Shown here piece by piece: positions 34,300 through 43,693 of a DNA stretch of 64,000 nt. The notes beneath the pieces are model-generated. The model was not told the origin of the DNA. It searched no databases and was given only the letters and a program-made list of their open reading frames with translations. Source of the DNA: Calothrix sp. HK-06 (GTDB lineage: Bacteria > Cyanobacteriota > Cyanobacteriia > Cyanobacteriales > Nostocaceae); the NCBI RefSeq assembly GCF_001904745.1, contig NZ_MRCD01000002.1, positions 75,938 through 139,937 of the forward strand. Direction: 5' to 3'. How positions within the stretch are numbered: position 1 is the stretch's first letter; each line of letters opens with the position of its first letter. The position numbers and the translations under genes are program-made.

Positions 34300-35625
34300 A
34301 TGATTCCAACTAGAAAAGTTTATTTGTTACTGACTTTGGGGATTATACTTGCCCCTGCTATTGCGAGTTTTACTAAAGTCTCAACTGGTATAGCGGTTAT
34401 TTTACTGTATGATGCAGTAATCTTAACTTTAATGATTATTGATAGTTTACGTGTGCGTCGTTCTCGTGTTGATGTAACGCGCGAGTTACCTCCACGGTTA
34501 TCGATTGGACGTGATAATCCTGTTAAGTTAGAAGTAAAATCGACTACTGCTAATACTTGGGTTCAAATTTGCGATTATTATCCAAATACTATTAGTCTTA
34601 ATCAGTTTTTGCTTCGTATTAAAGTAGAGAAAAATACTACTAGTGAAGTAATTTATACAGCGTTTCCTACCAAAAGGGGAGAATTTGATTGGGGAAATCT
34701 TCAAATACGTCAACTTGGTGCCTGGGGTTTTGCATGGAATAATTGGAAAGTTCCACAAAGTTTGAAAGTTAAGGTTTATCCAGATTTAATTGGGTTAAGA
34801 AGTCTTTCAATACGTTTGACGCTACAATCTTCTGGGTCGATGCGTCAGTTTCGACAGTTAGGTATTGGTACGGAGTTTTCGGAGTTACGAAATTATCGTA
34901 GTGGTGATGATTTGCGGTTAGTTGATTGGAAGGCAACTGCAAGACGTGTTGGCGCCAGTGGTAATACATCACCGCTTGTAAGAGTTTTAGAACCAGAACA
35001 AGAACAAACACTGTTAATTTTGCTTGATAGAGGTCGGTTGATGACGGCGCAAGTTCAGGGTTTACAAAGGTTTGACTGGGGTTTAAATGCAACTTTATCG
35101 TTGGCGTTGGCTGGGTTAAATCGTGGTGATAAAGTTGGAGTGGGTGTATTTGACCGTCAAATTCACACTTGGATTCCTCCTGAACGTGGACAACATCAAC
35201 TTAGCCATCTTATCGACCGTTTAACTCCTATTCAACCAGTGCTTTTGGAATCCGATTATGTTGGTGCAGTCACTCATGTCGTCCAAAAACAAACTCGACG
35301 CTGTTTAATTGTTGTTATTACCGATATTATTGATGCCACTGCTTCCGCTGAATTATTAAGTGCTCTATCACGACTTACACCCCGCTATCTATCATTTTGC
35401 GTGGCTTTGCGTGACCCTCAAGTTGATACTATTGCTCGTACTTTTACTGAAGATGGTCAAGGCGCCTATACCCGCGCTGTTGCTTTAGATTTGATGGCAC
35501 AACGGCAAGTTGCATTCGCCAAGCTCAAAGGTCGTGGTGTATTGGTGTTAGACGCACCAGCCAATCAAATTAGTGATGAGTTAGTCGAAAAATATTTACA
35601 ACTAAAAGCCCGTAATCAACTGTAA
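34300..35625 (+). CDS. DUF58 domain protein
   Basis: 441 residues. Two N-terminal membrane helices (VYLLLTLGIILAPAIASFTK, GIAVILLYDAVILTLMIIDS) are followed by a beta-rich part and the DUF58 core GTEFSELRNYRSGDDLRLVD then WKATARR. Next is a VWA-like region with a metal-site-like LLILLDRGRLM in place of the classical DxSxS. It starts 20 bases after MoxR, the standard partner arrangement. Together with RDD, SpoIIM, DUF4129 and DUF4350 it forms the common cyanobacterial MoxR cluster, but its cellular role is unknown. Confidence 0.92.
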   Translation: MIPTRKVYLLLTLGIILAPAIASFTKVSTGIAVILLYDAVILTLMIIDSLRVRRSRVDVTRELPPRLSIGRDNPVKLEVKSTTANTWVQICDYYPNTISLNQFLLRIKVEKNTTSEVIYTAFPTKRGEFDWGNLQIRQLGAWGFAWNNWKVPQSLKVKVYPDLIGLRSLSIRLTLQSSGSMRQFRQLGIGTEFSELRNYRSGDDLRLVDWKATARRVGASGNTSPLVRVLEPEQEQTLLILLDRGRLMTAQVQGLQRFDWGLNATLSLALAGLNRGDKVGVGVFDRQIHTWIPPERGQHQLSHLIDRLTPIQPVLLESDYVGAVTHVVQKQTRRCLIVVITDIIDATASAELLSALSRLTPRYLSFCVALRDPQVDTIARTFTEDGQGAYTRAVALDLMAQRQVAFAKLKGRGVLVLDAPANQISDELVEKYLQLKARNQL

Positions 35626-35928
35626 ATATTCGAGAAATTTGAGGAAATTGTGAGGAAACCCGTTGCACCATACCCCACCTATGCGGTCATTTGTATAAAA
35701 ATATCGCTAACTACATAAATTCATCCTGTAACTAATGCGTTTTTTTTGCGTTCACGGAGTGCCTCCGGAGGAAAATAATACATAAATTTTATAATCTAAA
35801 GTTACAAAAGTTACTTTGAATAAATTACTGCACAGGCAGATGCCTGTGCTACAAATAATGGTTATTTATTAATTTACAAGTCATAGTCATATCGAGTATG
35901 ATTTGGTAAAGAAGATAAATCTTTAGAT
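35626..35928. other. Intergenic region with short palindromes
   Basis: 303 bases without a gene. Contains GTGCCTCCGGAGGAA (35759-35773) and a hairpin CACAGGCAGATGCCTGTG (35831-35848), which could terminate the MoxR-DUF58 operon. The promoter of the ZIP gene should lie in the last 80 bases. Confidence 0.5.
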
Positions 35929-36699
35929 ATGAGTAATCTTGTTATAGGTACAATTGCTAGTTTAGGTGCGGGACTTGCGACATTTATCGGCGCCTTGCCA
36001 ATATTGTTGCCGATTAATTTAACACAGCGGGTACAAGGAATAATGCTGGGTTTTGGTGGGGGGGTGATGTTAGCGGCAACATCGTTTTCTTTGGTGATAC
36101 CTGGAACAGAAGCGGCGATGAGTCTTGGTTATTCTAAGGCTTATGGAGCGTTAATAATGGTTGTAGGAATATTGTTTGGAGGTTTGTTTTTGCAGTTAGC
36201 GCATAAACTGCTACCTCACGAGCATTTTATTAAGGGGAAAGAAAGTAAAGGAGAGAATCTAAAGCGTATTTGGTTGTTTATTGCTGCAATTACGATTCAT
36301 AATTTCCCTGAAGGGTTAGCTGTGGGGGTAAATTTTGGTAATAATAATATAAAAGATGGTTTACCTGTGGCTATTGGTATTGGTTTACAGAATATTCCCG
36401 AAGGTTTGGTTGTAGCCTTATCGCTAGTTACTCAGGGATATTCTAGAGGTTATGCGTTATGGATTTCGTTATTAACAGGTTTGGTTGAACCTATTGGTGG
36501 TCTAATAGGCGCCTCGGTTGTAAGTATTGCTAACTTTGTTTTGCCTTGGGCAATGGCATTTGCTGCAGGCGCCATGTTATTTGTAATTAGCGATGAAATT
36601 ATTCCGGAGTCCCATCGTAAAGGTTTGGAGAAAGAAGGGACAATTGGTGTGATGATTGGTTTTGTTGTGATGATGTTTTTAGATGTTGCGCTTGGATGA
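35929..36699 (+). CDS. ZIP-family metal transporter
   Basis: 256 residues, about eight membrane helices. The metal-site helices are explicit: IHNFPEGLAVGVNFG (TM4) and IGLQNIPEGLVVALSLVTQG (TM5), as in GufA-type ZIP carriers. The loop LLPHEHFIKGK contains histidines that may sense metal. It is expected to import zinc or other divalent cations into the cytosol, with the metal not deducible. It is convergent with YjbQ; five bases separate the stops. Confidence 0.9.
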   Translation: MSNLVIGTIASLGAGLATFIGALPILLPINLTQRVQGIMLGFGGGVMLAATSFSLVIPGTEAAMSLGYSKAYGALIMVVGILFGGLFLQLAHKLLPHEHFIKGKESKGENLKRIWLFIAAITIHNFPEGLAVGVNFGNNNIKDGLPVAIGIGLQNIPEGLVVALSLVTQGYSRGYALWISLLTGLVEPIGGLIGASVVSIANFVLPWAMAFAAGAMLFVISDEIIPESHRKGLEKEGTIGVMIGFVVMMFLDVALG

Positions 36700-36704
36700 T
36701 GTTA

Positions 36705-37118
36705 TTAACTAGATATGTGAACTACTAATTCTCTAACGTGGTTATGCTGACGGTGTTCCCAAATGTAAATTCCTTGCCATGTTCCTAGTACTAGTTGCCC
36801 TCGGTTAATGGGGATATGCTCTGAGGTATGGGTGATGGCTGTACGGATGTGTGCCGGCATATCGTCGGGTCCTTCGGCATCGTGAATGTATTTTGCTGAC
36901 TCAGGTACTAGCTTTGCCATGAAGTTTGCTAAGTCTTTTAATACATCAGGGTCAGCATTTTCTTGGATAATTAAGCTCGCTGAAGTGTGGCGTAAAAATA
37001 GGGTGCAAAGTCCTGTATCTACTTTTGATTCGGCTACTATCTCGGCAATATTAGATGTAATATTACGTAGCGATTTTCCATTAGTAGAAATTCTGAGTAA
37101 TTTTTGATAGTGAGGCAT
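36705..37118 (-). CDS. YjbQ/UPF0047 family protein
   Basis: 137 residues, the typical size. Conserved pieces are CTLFLRHTSASLIIQENADP, DDMPAHIRTAITHTSEHIPI and LGTWQGIYIWEHRQHNHVRE with the conserved histidines. E. coli YjbQ has weak thiamine-phosphate synthase activity, while the true role is unknown. Standalone gene. A ribosome-binding site is not obvious. Confidence 0.9.
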   Translation of the reverse strand: MPHYQKLLRISTNGKSLRNITSNIAEIVAESKVDTGLCTLFLRHTSASLIIQENADPDVLKDLANFMAKLVPESAKYIHDAEGPDDMPAHIRTAITHTSEHIPINRGQLVLGTWQGIYIWEHRQHNHVRELVVHISS

Positions 37119-37188
37119 TGCTTAATAGTCAATAGTATGTAGATAACATACTATTGTACTTCAATACCTAAGACTTTTTTAATTAAAA

Positions 37189-38280
37189 TTATTTTTTACT
37201 ATACCACCACATTATAAATCCAGTTACAAATAGAATCAACGGTGCCAGTCCAACAAAGGCATAAAAAACGCGCGTTGTAAATCCACCAAAAGTACCGTAA
37301 TGTAATGGTTCAAATGCAGCAATTATACTGTCTCCCAATGATTGCTTGTGACTATCTATAACACGTAATAATTTGCCACTATATCTATCTAGATAAACTC
37401 CACTTTGCCCGTAAAACATTGTTTCATGAGCTTGTTTTTTTCGGATATAAACAGCATCATCGGGTTTGCTAGGGATACTGACAGAAAAAGTTGTTGCATT
37501 GGAAAATACTGTATTTGATTTCTCTAACAGTTCGGATAGTTGTAAGGGAGATTTACCAGGAATTACTTTGGAGGTAACTTCTGGTAGTTCAGAACTAAAA
37601 GTAGCTGCATAGATAACAGGATATGAGAGGTCTGAAAAATTCCAACAAAAACCTGTGAAAGCTGTAAGGGTGATGAAAACTGTTGTGATAATTCCCGTAA
37701 CTTTATGAACATCAAAGTTAACTCGTTTGGGATGTGCATCCCATTTAATTTTAAATCCAGCAATAAATTTTCGCCAACCTGACCACAGAAATAGTCCACT
37801 GAGACTGAGAATAGATAAAAGTAATCCTGAAATGCCAACAATAATTTCTCCTGTTCTATCTGCAAGCAAACCATAGTGGAGTTTGAGAATAACTCGTTCA
37901 ATACTAGAATCTGATTCTATCCACCCCATAATTTTACCTGTGTAAGGATGAATATATAACCTAGTTAGTTGATTGGTTGCATCAAAAAATTGGACTTGAT
38001 AAGGTAAGGTAGGTTTTGGTGGTAATCTGATTGAGTCAAATGTTAGGTCAGGTCGATTTTCAATGGCAGATTTGGCTGTTTCTAAAACCCTATTAATTGA
38101 AATCATTTTTTCTTGTGGTGTTACACTTCCAAATTTTTGGTTTACTATAAACTGCTCAATTTCTGGTTTGAACACCAAAAGACTACCCGTTAATCCTATA
38201 AAAACTACTAAAAAACCTACTGTAAGACCTATATAACGGTGCAATATAAAAACAACGTTAGTGAACTTACGCAATTTCAT
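37189..38280 (-). CDS. PepSY-associated membrane protein of the iron-uptake block
   Basis: 363 residues, four membrane helices. The N-terminal FILHRYIGLTVGFLVVFIGL and TGSLLVFKPEIE are characteristic of PepSY_TM proteins (iron-regulated membrane proteins, FsrB/PiuB-like). A PepSY domain follows (FFDATNQLTRLYIHPYTGKI), then the second helix pair (LHYGLLADRTGEIIVGISGL, HKVTGIITTVFITLTAFTGF) with histidines that could hold heme or assist ferric-siderophore reduction at the inner membrane. It lies 27 bases downstream of the TonB receptor and is probably co-transcribed. Role in iron release is inferred from the family. Confidence 0.88.
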   Translation of the reverse strand: MKLRKFTNVVFILHRYIGLTVGFLVVFIGLTGSLLVFKPEIEQFIVNQKFGSVTPQEKMISINRVLETAKSAIENRPDLTFDSIRLPPKPTLPYQVQFFDATNQLTRLYIHPYTGKIMGWIESDSSIERVILKLHYGLLADRTGEIIVGISGLLLSILSLSGLFLWSGWRKFIAGFKIKWDAHPKRVNFDVHKVTGIITTVFITLTAFTGFCWNFSDLSYPVIYAATFSSELPEVTSKVIPGKSPLQLSELLEKSNTVFSNATTFSVSIPSKPDDAVYIRKKQAHETMFYGQSGVYLDRYSGKLLRVIDSHKQSLGDSIIAAFEPLHYGTFGGFTTRVFYAFVGLAPLILFVTGFIMWWYSKK

Positions 38281-38307
38281 GACAGATGCTTCCTAGTTTA
38301 TTCAATA

Positions 38308-40905
38308 TTAAAACCTGATAGATACAGTCCCTAAAACAGTAAATGGGGCACCGGGAGTTAGTAAAAATCCTGTAGAATCGTAATATCTAGTATCAAACAA
38401 ATTTTTGAAACTCAAACCAACTTGGTAGTTTGGTTGTCGATAGAAAATTGTGGCATCAGTACGAACGTATGATGGAATAGTTATGGTATTAGGCAAAGTT
38501 GCTTCCTTGTCTCCAACAAAAAAGATTCCTCCACCTATACCTAAACCTTTTAAATTACCTTTTTGAATTTCATAAGTTGTCCACAAACTAGCGGTATTTC
38601 TAGGTGCATTAGCGAGTCTATCTCCTACTGGCAAACTATTGTCTTCACTAACAAAAGTATCGTTGTGACTATAGGATGCAATAATATTCCAACCTGGTAA
38701 AATTTGACCAGCAACGTCTAATTCAATACCGCGACTTTTCACTTCCCCCGCAGCTATAGTAAAGTCAATATTATTAATATCTGTTGTGGCAACGTTAGAT
38801 TTAGTAATTTCATAAGCTGCTAATGTTGCCGCTAGTTTGCCATTAAAAAGTTCACCTTTAATACCAACTTCGTATTGTGTACTGCGTTGCGGTTCTAATG
38901 GTTCTCCAGTAGCAGTTATGGAAAATGTATCTGGTTTAAAAGCACGACTATAACTAGCATAAATTGATAAAGGTTTGATAGGTTGATAAACTAATCCAAT
39001 ACGGGGTGAAAATGCTTCATAATAACGTCGTGTAGTTTCTGGGTCACTGCCATTAATCAGGTCTGGGATAGTCACATCTTTGAAACGAACAAAATCAAAT
39101 CTCCCTCCAAGTAATAATTTTACATTTGAGGAGATTTTTACTTGGTCTTGTATATATATACCAACTCGATTAGTCGTACTTTCACTTTGGTTACCTTCAT
39201 CAAAAGTTGTAGGAACAGCTACACCATAAACTGGGTTTAAAATATCTAATGGTGGGACATTAAAGGAAATAAAAAATGGATAACCAAAAATGCTACGACC
39301 AAACTCAGTACCCAAAAGTACTTCATGCTCAATACTTCCAGTATTAAATTTACCAATCAAATCAGTTTGTAAAGCGTAATCTCTAGAATAATCTCCAACT
39401 TTGTTATACCTTCTACGTACAGTTCTACCATCTTCATCAAAAGGATTTTGAAAATCGAGAGGTTGAATATTGGAACGAGCAGTATCAACAGTTTGGGCAG
39501 AATATCCACTTCTAAGGCGCCAATTTCTACTAAATTTATGGTCTAAAACAACGCTGACACGGTTAGCATCAAATTCATAGCTATCATTTTTGTCGCCAAA
39601 AACAAAACTAATTGGTAAATCAAAAGATTCTCTTACAGGTGGTAAAGCTCTATCATAAAATTTATTGAGATTAGTATGTTCGTATTCAACATTTAAAGCC
39701 GTATTCTCACTAAACTTAATCGCTAAACTCGGTGCAACCGTAAAAACCTCCCTATACGAAAAATTCCTAAATCCTCCAGAATTTTCGTATGCTGCATTTA
39801 AGCGATACAAAACGCTCTTATCTGGGTTCAGAGGTCCAGAAATATCAATTGCAGGACGGTAATAGTTATAGCTACCAGCAGAAAATTGAGCCGAGTAAAA
39901 TGGCTCATTTAAGGGTTGTTTTGTAACATAGTTAACAACACCCCCTGGTTCCAGTTGTCCGTACAGTACTGAAGCTGGTCCTTTAAGAACTTCGACTCTC
40001 TCAATATTGGCAGTGTCAGTAAACCCAGTAAAACTATCTTGCCTAAAACCATTCCTCAGATTATTTTCTGCACTAAATCCTCGAATAGTATATGAATCTG
40101 AACCTGCAAAATCTATATTTGGTGTTACACCGCTGACATTACGTAACACATCTGCTATTCGCTGTATCTGTTGGTCTTCAATTACCTGTCGAGGAATTAC
40201 TTGAATTGATTGAGGTATATCACGTAATGGGGTATCAGTCCTTGTTGCAGTCGATGCTTCTTCAACACGATATGCATCTTGCTCTCCCGTCACCACTAAT
40301 TCAATTGGTTCATTATCCTGTACTGATGGTTCTGACTGACTTTCGCTCTGCGGTTTTTCTGGTTCTGGTTTTTGCGGCGCCTCTGGTGGTAACTGTGTAG
40401 TAGATACAACAGGTATAAGACTAAAAATTAAGCCTTCACTATCATCAAATAATTCAACAGTTGGCAAACCAGTCTCACCAACTACTGTCACCTGAATTGT
40501 ATTAATATCCTTATTTATTACCGTTATCTCAGTAATACCCGCACTTGGCTGGGATGAACGGAATGTAAAAGCATCTCCACTTGGTAAACGTAAACGCGCG
40601 TTAGGAATTTCAGCAATAAAGCTATTACCAGTGCTACGATTTGTAACTTGTAATTGTCCACCTTTATCGGTTTGTAAAATTAACTCCAAACCTTGCTTAG
40701 TAGGATTAGCTTTAACTCCAATAATAGAAATAACCGATTCAGAAGTGGGAGTTTGCGACAACCAATCTTTTACAGTCGTTGCTGAATTTTTTATCTCGTT
40801 CAACCGCTTAACTACCCCACTCGTCTCATTCCCCCAAGCAGGTTGAGTTACAACTATTACTCCAGTCACACACAAACCAAGTGCCAATTGCAAGCTTTTG
40901 TACAT
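38308..40905 (-). CDS. AMIN-domain TonB-dependent siderophore receptor
   Basis: 865 residues. Signal peptide (LQLALGLCVTGVIVVTQPAW), then an AMIN domain at about 58-165 (VISIIGVKANPTKQGLELIL, FIAEIPNARLRLPSGDAFTF), a Pro/Glu linker, the plug at about 210-330 (TATRTDTPLRDIPQSIQVIP, RIADVLRNVSGVTPNIDFAG, YTIRGF), and the 22-strand barrel ending in SIRF with a C-terminal Phe. AMIN fusion to siderophore receptors is a cyanobacterial trait. It imports ferric siderophores across the outer membrane using TonB-ExbBD, which are not in the window. It forms an operon with the PepSY gene; the AraC regulator upstream is in the same direction. Confidence 0.94.
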   Translation of the reverse strand: MYKSLQLALGLCVTGVIVVTQPAWGNETSGVVKRLNEIKNSATTVKDWLSQTPTSESVISIIGVKANPTKQGLELILQTDKGGQLQVTNRSTGNSFIAEIPNARLRLPSGDAFTFRSSQPSAGITEITVINKDINTIQVTVVGETGLPTVELFDDSEGLIFSLIPVVSTTQLPPEAPQKPEPEKPQSESQSEPSVQDNEPIELVVTGEQDAYRVEEASTATRTDTPLRDIPQSIQVIPRQVIEDQQIQRIADVLRNVSGVTPNIDFAGSDSYTIRGFSAENNLRNGFRQDSFTGFTDTANIERVEVLKGPASVLYGQLEPGGVVNYVTKQPLNEPFYSAQFSAGSYNYYRPAIDISGPLNPDKSVLYRLNAAYENSGGFRNFSYREVFTVAPSLAIKFSENTALNVEYEHTNLNKFYDRALPPVRESFDLPISFVFGDKNDSYEFDANRVSVVLDHKFSRNWRLRSGYSAQTVDTARSNIQPLDFQNPFDEDGRTVRRRYNKVGDYSRDYALQTDLIGKFNTGSIEHEVLLGTEFGRSIFGYPFFISFNVPPLDILNPVYGVAVPTTFDEGNQSESTTNRVGIYIQDQVKISSNVKLLLGGRFDFVRFKDVTIPDLINGSDPETTRRYYEAFSPRIGLVYQPIKPLSIYASYSRAFKPDTFSITATGEPLEPQRSTQYEVGIKGELFNGKLAATLAAYEITKSNVATTDINNIDFTIAAGEVKSRGIELDVAGQILPGWNIIASYSHNDTFVSEDNSLPVGDRLANAPRNTASLWTTYEIQKGNLKGLGIGGGIFFVGDKEATLPNTITIPSYVRTDATIFYRQPNYQVGLSFKNLFDTRYYDSTGFLLTPGAPFTVLGTVSIRF

Positions 40906-40988
40906 TATTTGCTCTTACCCTAATATCTGTTTCACAATATTCTCTTGTACTGGTAAGGCAGCAAGCTAAACTGTGCGGCATTCCAATT

Positions 40989-41015
40989 AAGAATATTGTT
41001 CAACAATAATATCTT
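40989..41015. promoter_or_regulatory. Possible operator (AT-rich palindrome) upstream of the TonB receptor
   Basis: Imperfect inverted repeat AAGAATATTGTT / ACAATAATATCTT centred about 97 bases before the receptor ATG at 40905. The size and A/T pattern are like iron-regulator (Fur-type) or AraC half-sites. No experimental consensus can be matched with certainty. Confidence 0.35.
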
Positions 41016-41150
41016 GATAGTCTGTTGTTTATAACGCTTATTTTGTTGGTAGACGGATTTTTTTTAACGTTAGGCGGATTTTTGTGTAAATCTGCTAGCA
41101 AGTTGCTGCATGTTAATTTTGTTATATATTCATACGAAATCTTACTCTTA

Positions 41151-42131
41151 TTAAAGCTTGCAAGATTTTGGATTAATTCCAAACCGTTTGCGAAAAGCTA
41201 CTGTAAAATAACTTTGATTTGCATAACCAACTGCGCGCGCTACTTCTTTAACGCTCATCTGTCCTGTCAAAAGTAGTAAACGTGCTTTTTCCATCCTTTG
41301 TTGATATAAATAGTTAAATACGCTTGTACCAAAATATTGACGGAAACCAACTTTTAACTTGTAATCGTTTAATCCTATAAGTCTTGCTAGTTCAAGTAAT
41401 GATGGGGGATTCTCAATATTTTGTATTAAAATTTCCTTCGCATAGTGAATTCGCTCGATATCCTCTGGTTTAAAAATATTTTTTTGTCGAGATGGTTGTA
41501 TAGATTGGGATATTTGTTCTAATTTCAGTGCAATTAACTCTAAGCACTTTGCTTCCAAATATATATTTTTAGTCATACCCTGAAAAGGGCAGTTGATAAT
41601 TTGTTCAATTGGAAGCTTCATCTCCGGAGTAATTTTATTGATATCTCTATAACTTTTTTGGGTTTTTCCTTCTATTAACTGTGTTAAATGTGGAGATATT
41701 TGATAACTATTACCTATAGAAAAATTATTTATTAGTTCAGAAGCATTTAAATGTATATCTACTTTACGTATACGTTCCCCTGCTGAAAAACCTAAAACTT
41801 GAGCTTGATTTTTCTTACCCGCACACATCCAATCAAGAAAGTTTGTATTTCCACCACAAATTATACTCTTGCCTGATAAATTAAATCCGAATTCTATATA
41901 ATCAATATCTTGTTCATTAGCTTCATACTCAATAGATAAATCATCATGAAATTCCTGTTTAATAATCAGTAGCTCAATTCCATGTAACTGGATGCATCGT
42001 TCATACCCGCTACCAAATTGTTGGGGTAATTGGTAGATAACATCAGACGAATTACAAGAATCTGTAGGTTGAAGACTTGTATTTTCCTCTAACAATTCTT
42101 GATACCCTGCCTGTGAAATAATCTTTGCCAC
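41151..42131 (-). CDS. AraC-family regulator, PchR-like
   Basis: 326 residues. A long N-terminal ligand domain (PQQFGSGYERCIQLHGIELL, IEYEANEQDIDYIEFGFNLS) has the GxG...RxxxLxxGI..li pattern of PchR-like siderophore regulators. The C-terminal AraC DNA-binding domain is LLELARLIGLNDYKLKVGFR then QYFGTSVFNYLYQQRMEKAR and MSVKEVARAVGYANQSYFTV. It sits directly upstream of the TonB receptor and PepSY genes in the same direction, so it likely activates them when the ferric siderophore is present. The ligand is inferred from neighbours. Confidence 0.9.
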   Translation of the reverse strand: MAKIISQAGYQELLEENTSLQPTDSCNSSDVIYQLPQQFGSGYERCIQLHGIELLIIKQEFHDDLSIEYEANEQDIDYIEFGFNLSGKSIICGGNTNFLDWMCAGKKNQAQVLGFSAGERIRKVDIHLNASELINNFSIGNSYQISPHLTQLIEGKTQKSYRDINKITPEMKLPIEQIINCPFQGMTKNIYLEAKCLELIALKLEQISQSIQPSRQKNIFKPEDIERIHYAKEILIQNIENPPSLLELARLIGLNDYKLKVGFRQYFGTSVFNYLYQQRMEKARLLLLTGQMSVKEVARAVGYANQSYFTVAFRKRFGINPKSCKL

Positions 42132-42466
42132 TGTTCTACACTGCTAAATGTACATTTAAACTACCATTTTTAAATATAAATTTTCAAGCAGAGACGTTCA
42201 CATGTTTAATCTCTATTAATGTTTTGGGTATTACGTGTGTACTTCATCGTGAAATTTAATGTATATGCTATCGGCGCCGTTTCTGCCTTTACATCATTTT
42301 GAAATCCAGGTAGACCAATAAATAATTAGGTAAATTGTAATCAGGCATGGCAAAGTCTATCATAAAATTGGGACGGGCGAGGACGCCATTGGCATCAAGT
42401 TAAGAAAATTATAGCCTTATCAAGCAGGGTGCCTGGTTAAACTCAATACAGGGTGCGAGAAAAGCC
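42132..42466. other. Intergenic region before the IS remnant
   Basis: 335 bases without a supported gene. The 3' part (42355-42466) looks like the flank of the transposase remnant (GGGACGGGCGAGGACGCCA). No tRNA, CRISPR or operator seen. Confidence 0.4.
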
Positions 42467-42650
42467 ATGAGTAAACCACGTAAAAAACCAGGAAATCCAG
42501 GCTTTCGGCATCGCTCTTCAGTGCCGGCACCGAAGAGCGAAGAGATAGAAGCACGACATGAGTGAATTATTAAGCCCAAACACATTTACTACTCTCAAAG
42601 GACTAAAAGACCCCAATGAGGAGGATACCCATCCCACAAGATTTCTATTC
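42467..42650 (+). pseudogene. IS4-like transposase, N-terminal remnant
   Basis: ATG at 42467 gives MSKPRKKPGNPGFRHRSSVP then APKSEEIEARHE and TGA at 42563. A frame change at the overlapping ATGAG continues LLSPNTFTTLKGLKDPNEED. Basic start, EEIEAR, then ELLSPNTF is how many cyanobacterial IS4-type transposases begin. It then decays into hairpin-like CCACAAGATTTCTATT repeats. Only about 60 of some 380 codons survive, so the element is inactive. Confidence 0.55.
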
Positions 42651-42698
42651 CACAAGATTTCTATTCTACAAAACAAGCAATCTTACAAGATATTTATC

Positions 42699-43517
42699 TT
42701 ATGGCAAGTTGGATGCATTTTGTTGTTGAATTTTGAGTTCTCCGAGAATTGGTTTGTTTGCTAAATTTTTTAATCCGACATTGGTTAATAAGTTTTGCCA
42801 GTCTTGCTGGAAGGTTGTATTTTGTGGTTCGGCAATACGAAGTAAAGCTAACTCGTTCAATGCTGTATACCATATACCATTTTGAGCATATGCTACAATT
42901 TTTGCTCGTGGTGTGGTGGCAGCTTTTAACTGTTGTTGTAATTTTATATCCGGCGCCACTCTTTTGAGTGAACCGCTAACAAAGGTTGGGATAGATGATT
43001 TTGATGTAGTATTATTTTGGCAATAAAGCTTGAAGTACCATGTGTAAGTTTTATTAATTTCTAAGGGTTTTGCTATTTTTAATTTCAGGCTAAAAATTCC
43101 AGGTTGAGTGGCTACAGGAAAGGGAGTTCGCATCACGTCGTTTTTTTCCTCATCTTGCAACGAAAACTCACCTGCTGATACTTGATTTGATTTAAAAGGT
43201 ATGTAAAACCATAGAGTTGGATTTTCTTCTATTACCAACCCTGAGCGATTATTTGGTATTAAAGCTTCTAACGGCATTTCTACAGGTGGACAGTCACCAC
43301 GACTACCAGTACCCTTTCTGCCACCTGGTCTGCCTTGGCTTGAACCATCTGGGTCATTAGTATTAAAATGAATTGGTGTACTATTACTATTCGCGACTTG
43401 ATTAACTTGTGCTATTGCTGGCATAAAATATGACGCACAAATCAAACTGAACAAGTTAATAGCGACGTTTTTACGGCTTTTTAGACAAAAGCTTCCCAGT
43501 ATTTGCTGCACAGGCAT
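42699..43517 (-). CDS. DUF928 family secreted protein
   Basis: Start set at the ATG at 43517 (MPVQQILGSFCLKSRKNVAI), since DUF928 proteins begin with a signal peptide, here cut near MPAIAQ. 272 residues. Family signature: GRPGGRKGTGSRGDCP, LEALIPNNRSGLVIEENPTL, WFYIPF, FSLKLKIAKPLEINKTYTWY, FKLYC. The fold is predicted beta-sandwich and the function is unknown. In cyanobacteria DUF928 genes very often sit beside CHAT or CHASE2 genes, as here (CHAT-CHASE2 at 43639 upstream on the same strand). It is thus a candidate extracytoplasmic partner of that module. Confidence 0.9.
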   Translation of the reverse strand: MPVQQILGSFCLKSRKNVAINLFSLICASYFMPAIAQVNQVANSNSTPIHFNTNDPDGSSQGRPGGRKGTGSRGDCPPVEMPLEALIPNNRSGLVIEENPTLWFYIPFKSNQVSAGEFSLQDEEKNDVMRTPFPVATQPGIFSLKLKIAKPLEINKTYTWYFKLYCQNNTTSKSSIPTFVSGSLKRVAPDIKLQQQLKAATTPRAKIVAYAQNGIWYTALNELALLRIAEPQNTTFQQDWQNLLTNVGLKNLANKPILGELKIQQQNASNLP

Positions 43518-43625
43518 AGTGTTAACCTTATACTTTGTCTTTTGCATTTGTCTAAGTAAAGAAATACATCTGGTTCTATACTTTTATCTGTATTTAGACA
43601 TTATTTTATGCGTAATTACTTAAGA

Positions 43626-43693
43626 AGAAACCGGGTTTCTAGGCAAAATTGTCTTTTTTATTACAATCTCTCAACAAAAAAACCCGGTTTCTA
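43626..43693. repeat. Family B long hairpin (AGAAACCGGGTTTCT arms)
   Basis: Arms AGAAACCGGGTTTCT and AAACCCGGTTTCT with spacer GCAAAATTGTCTTTTTTATT. The complete element overlaps the end of the CHAT-CHASE2 gene and supplies its last 17 codons or so (YRNRVFLLRDCNKKDNFA) and its stop. Confidence 0.85.
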
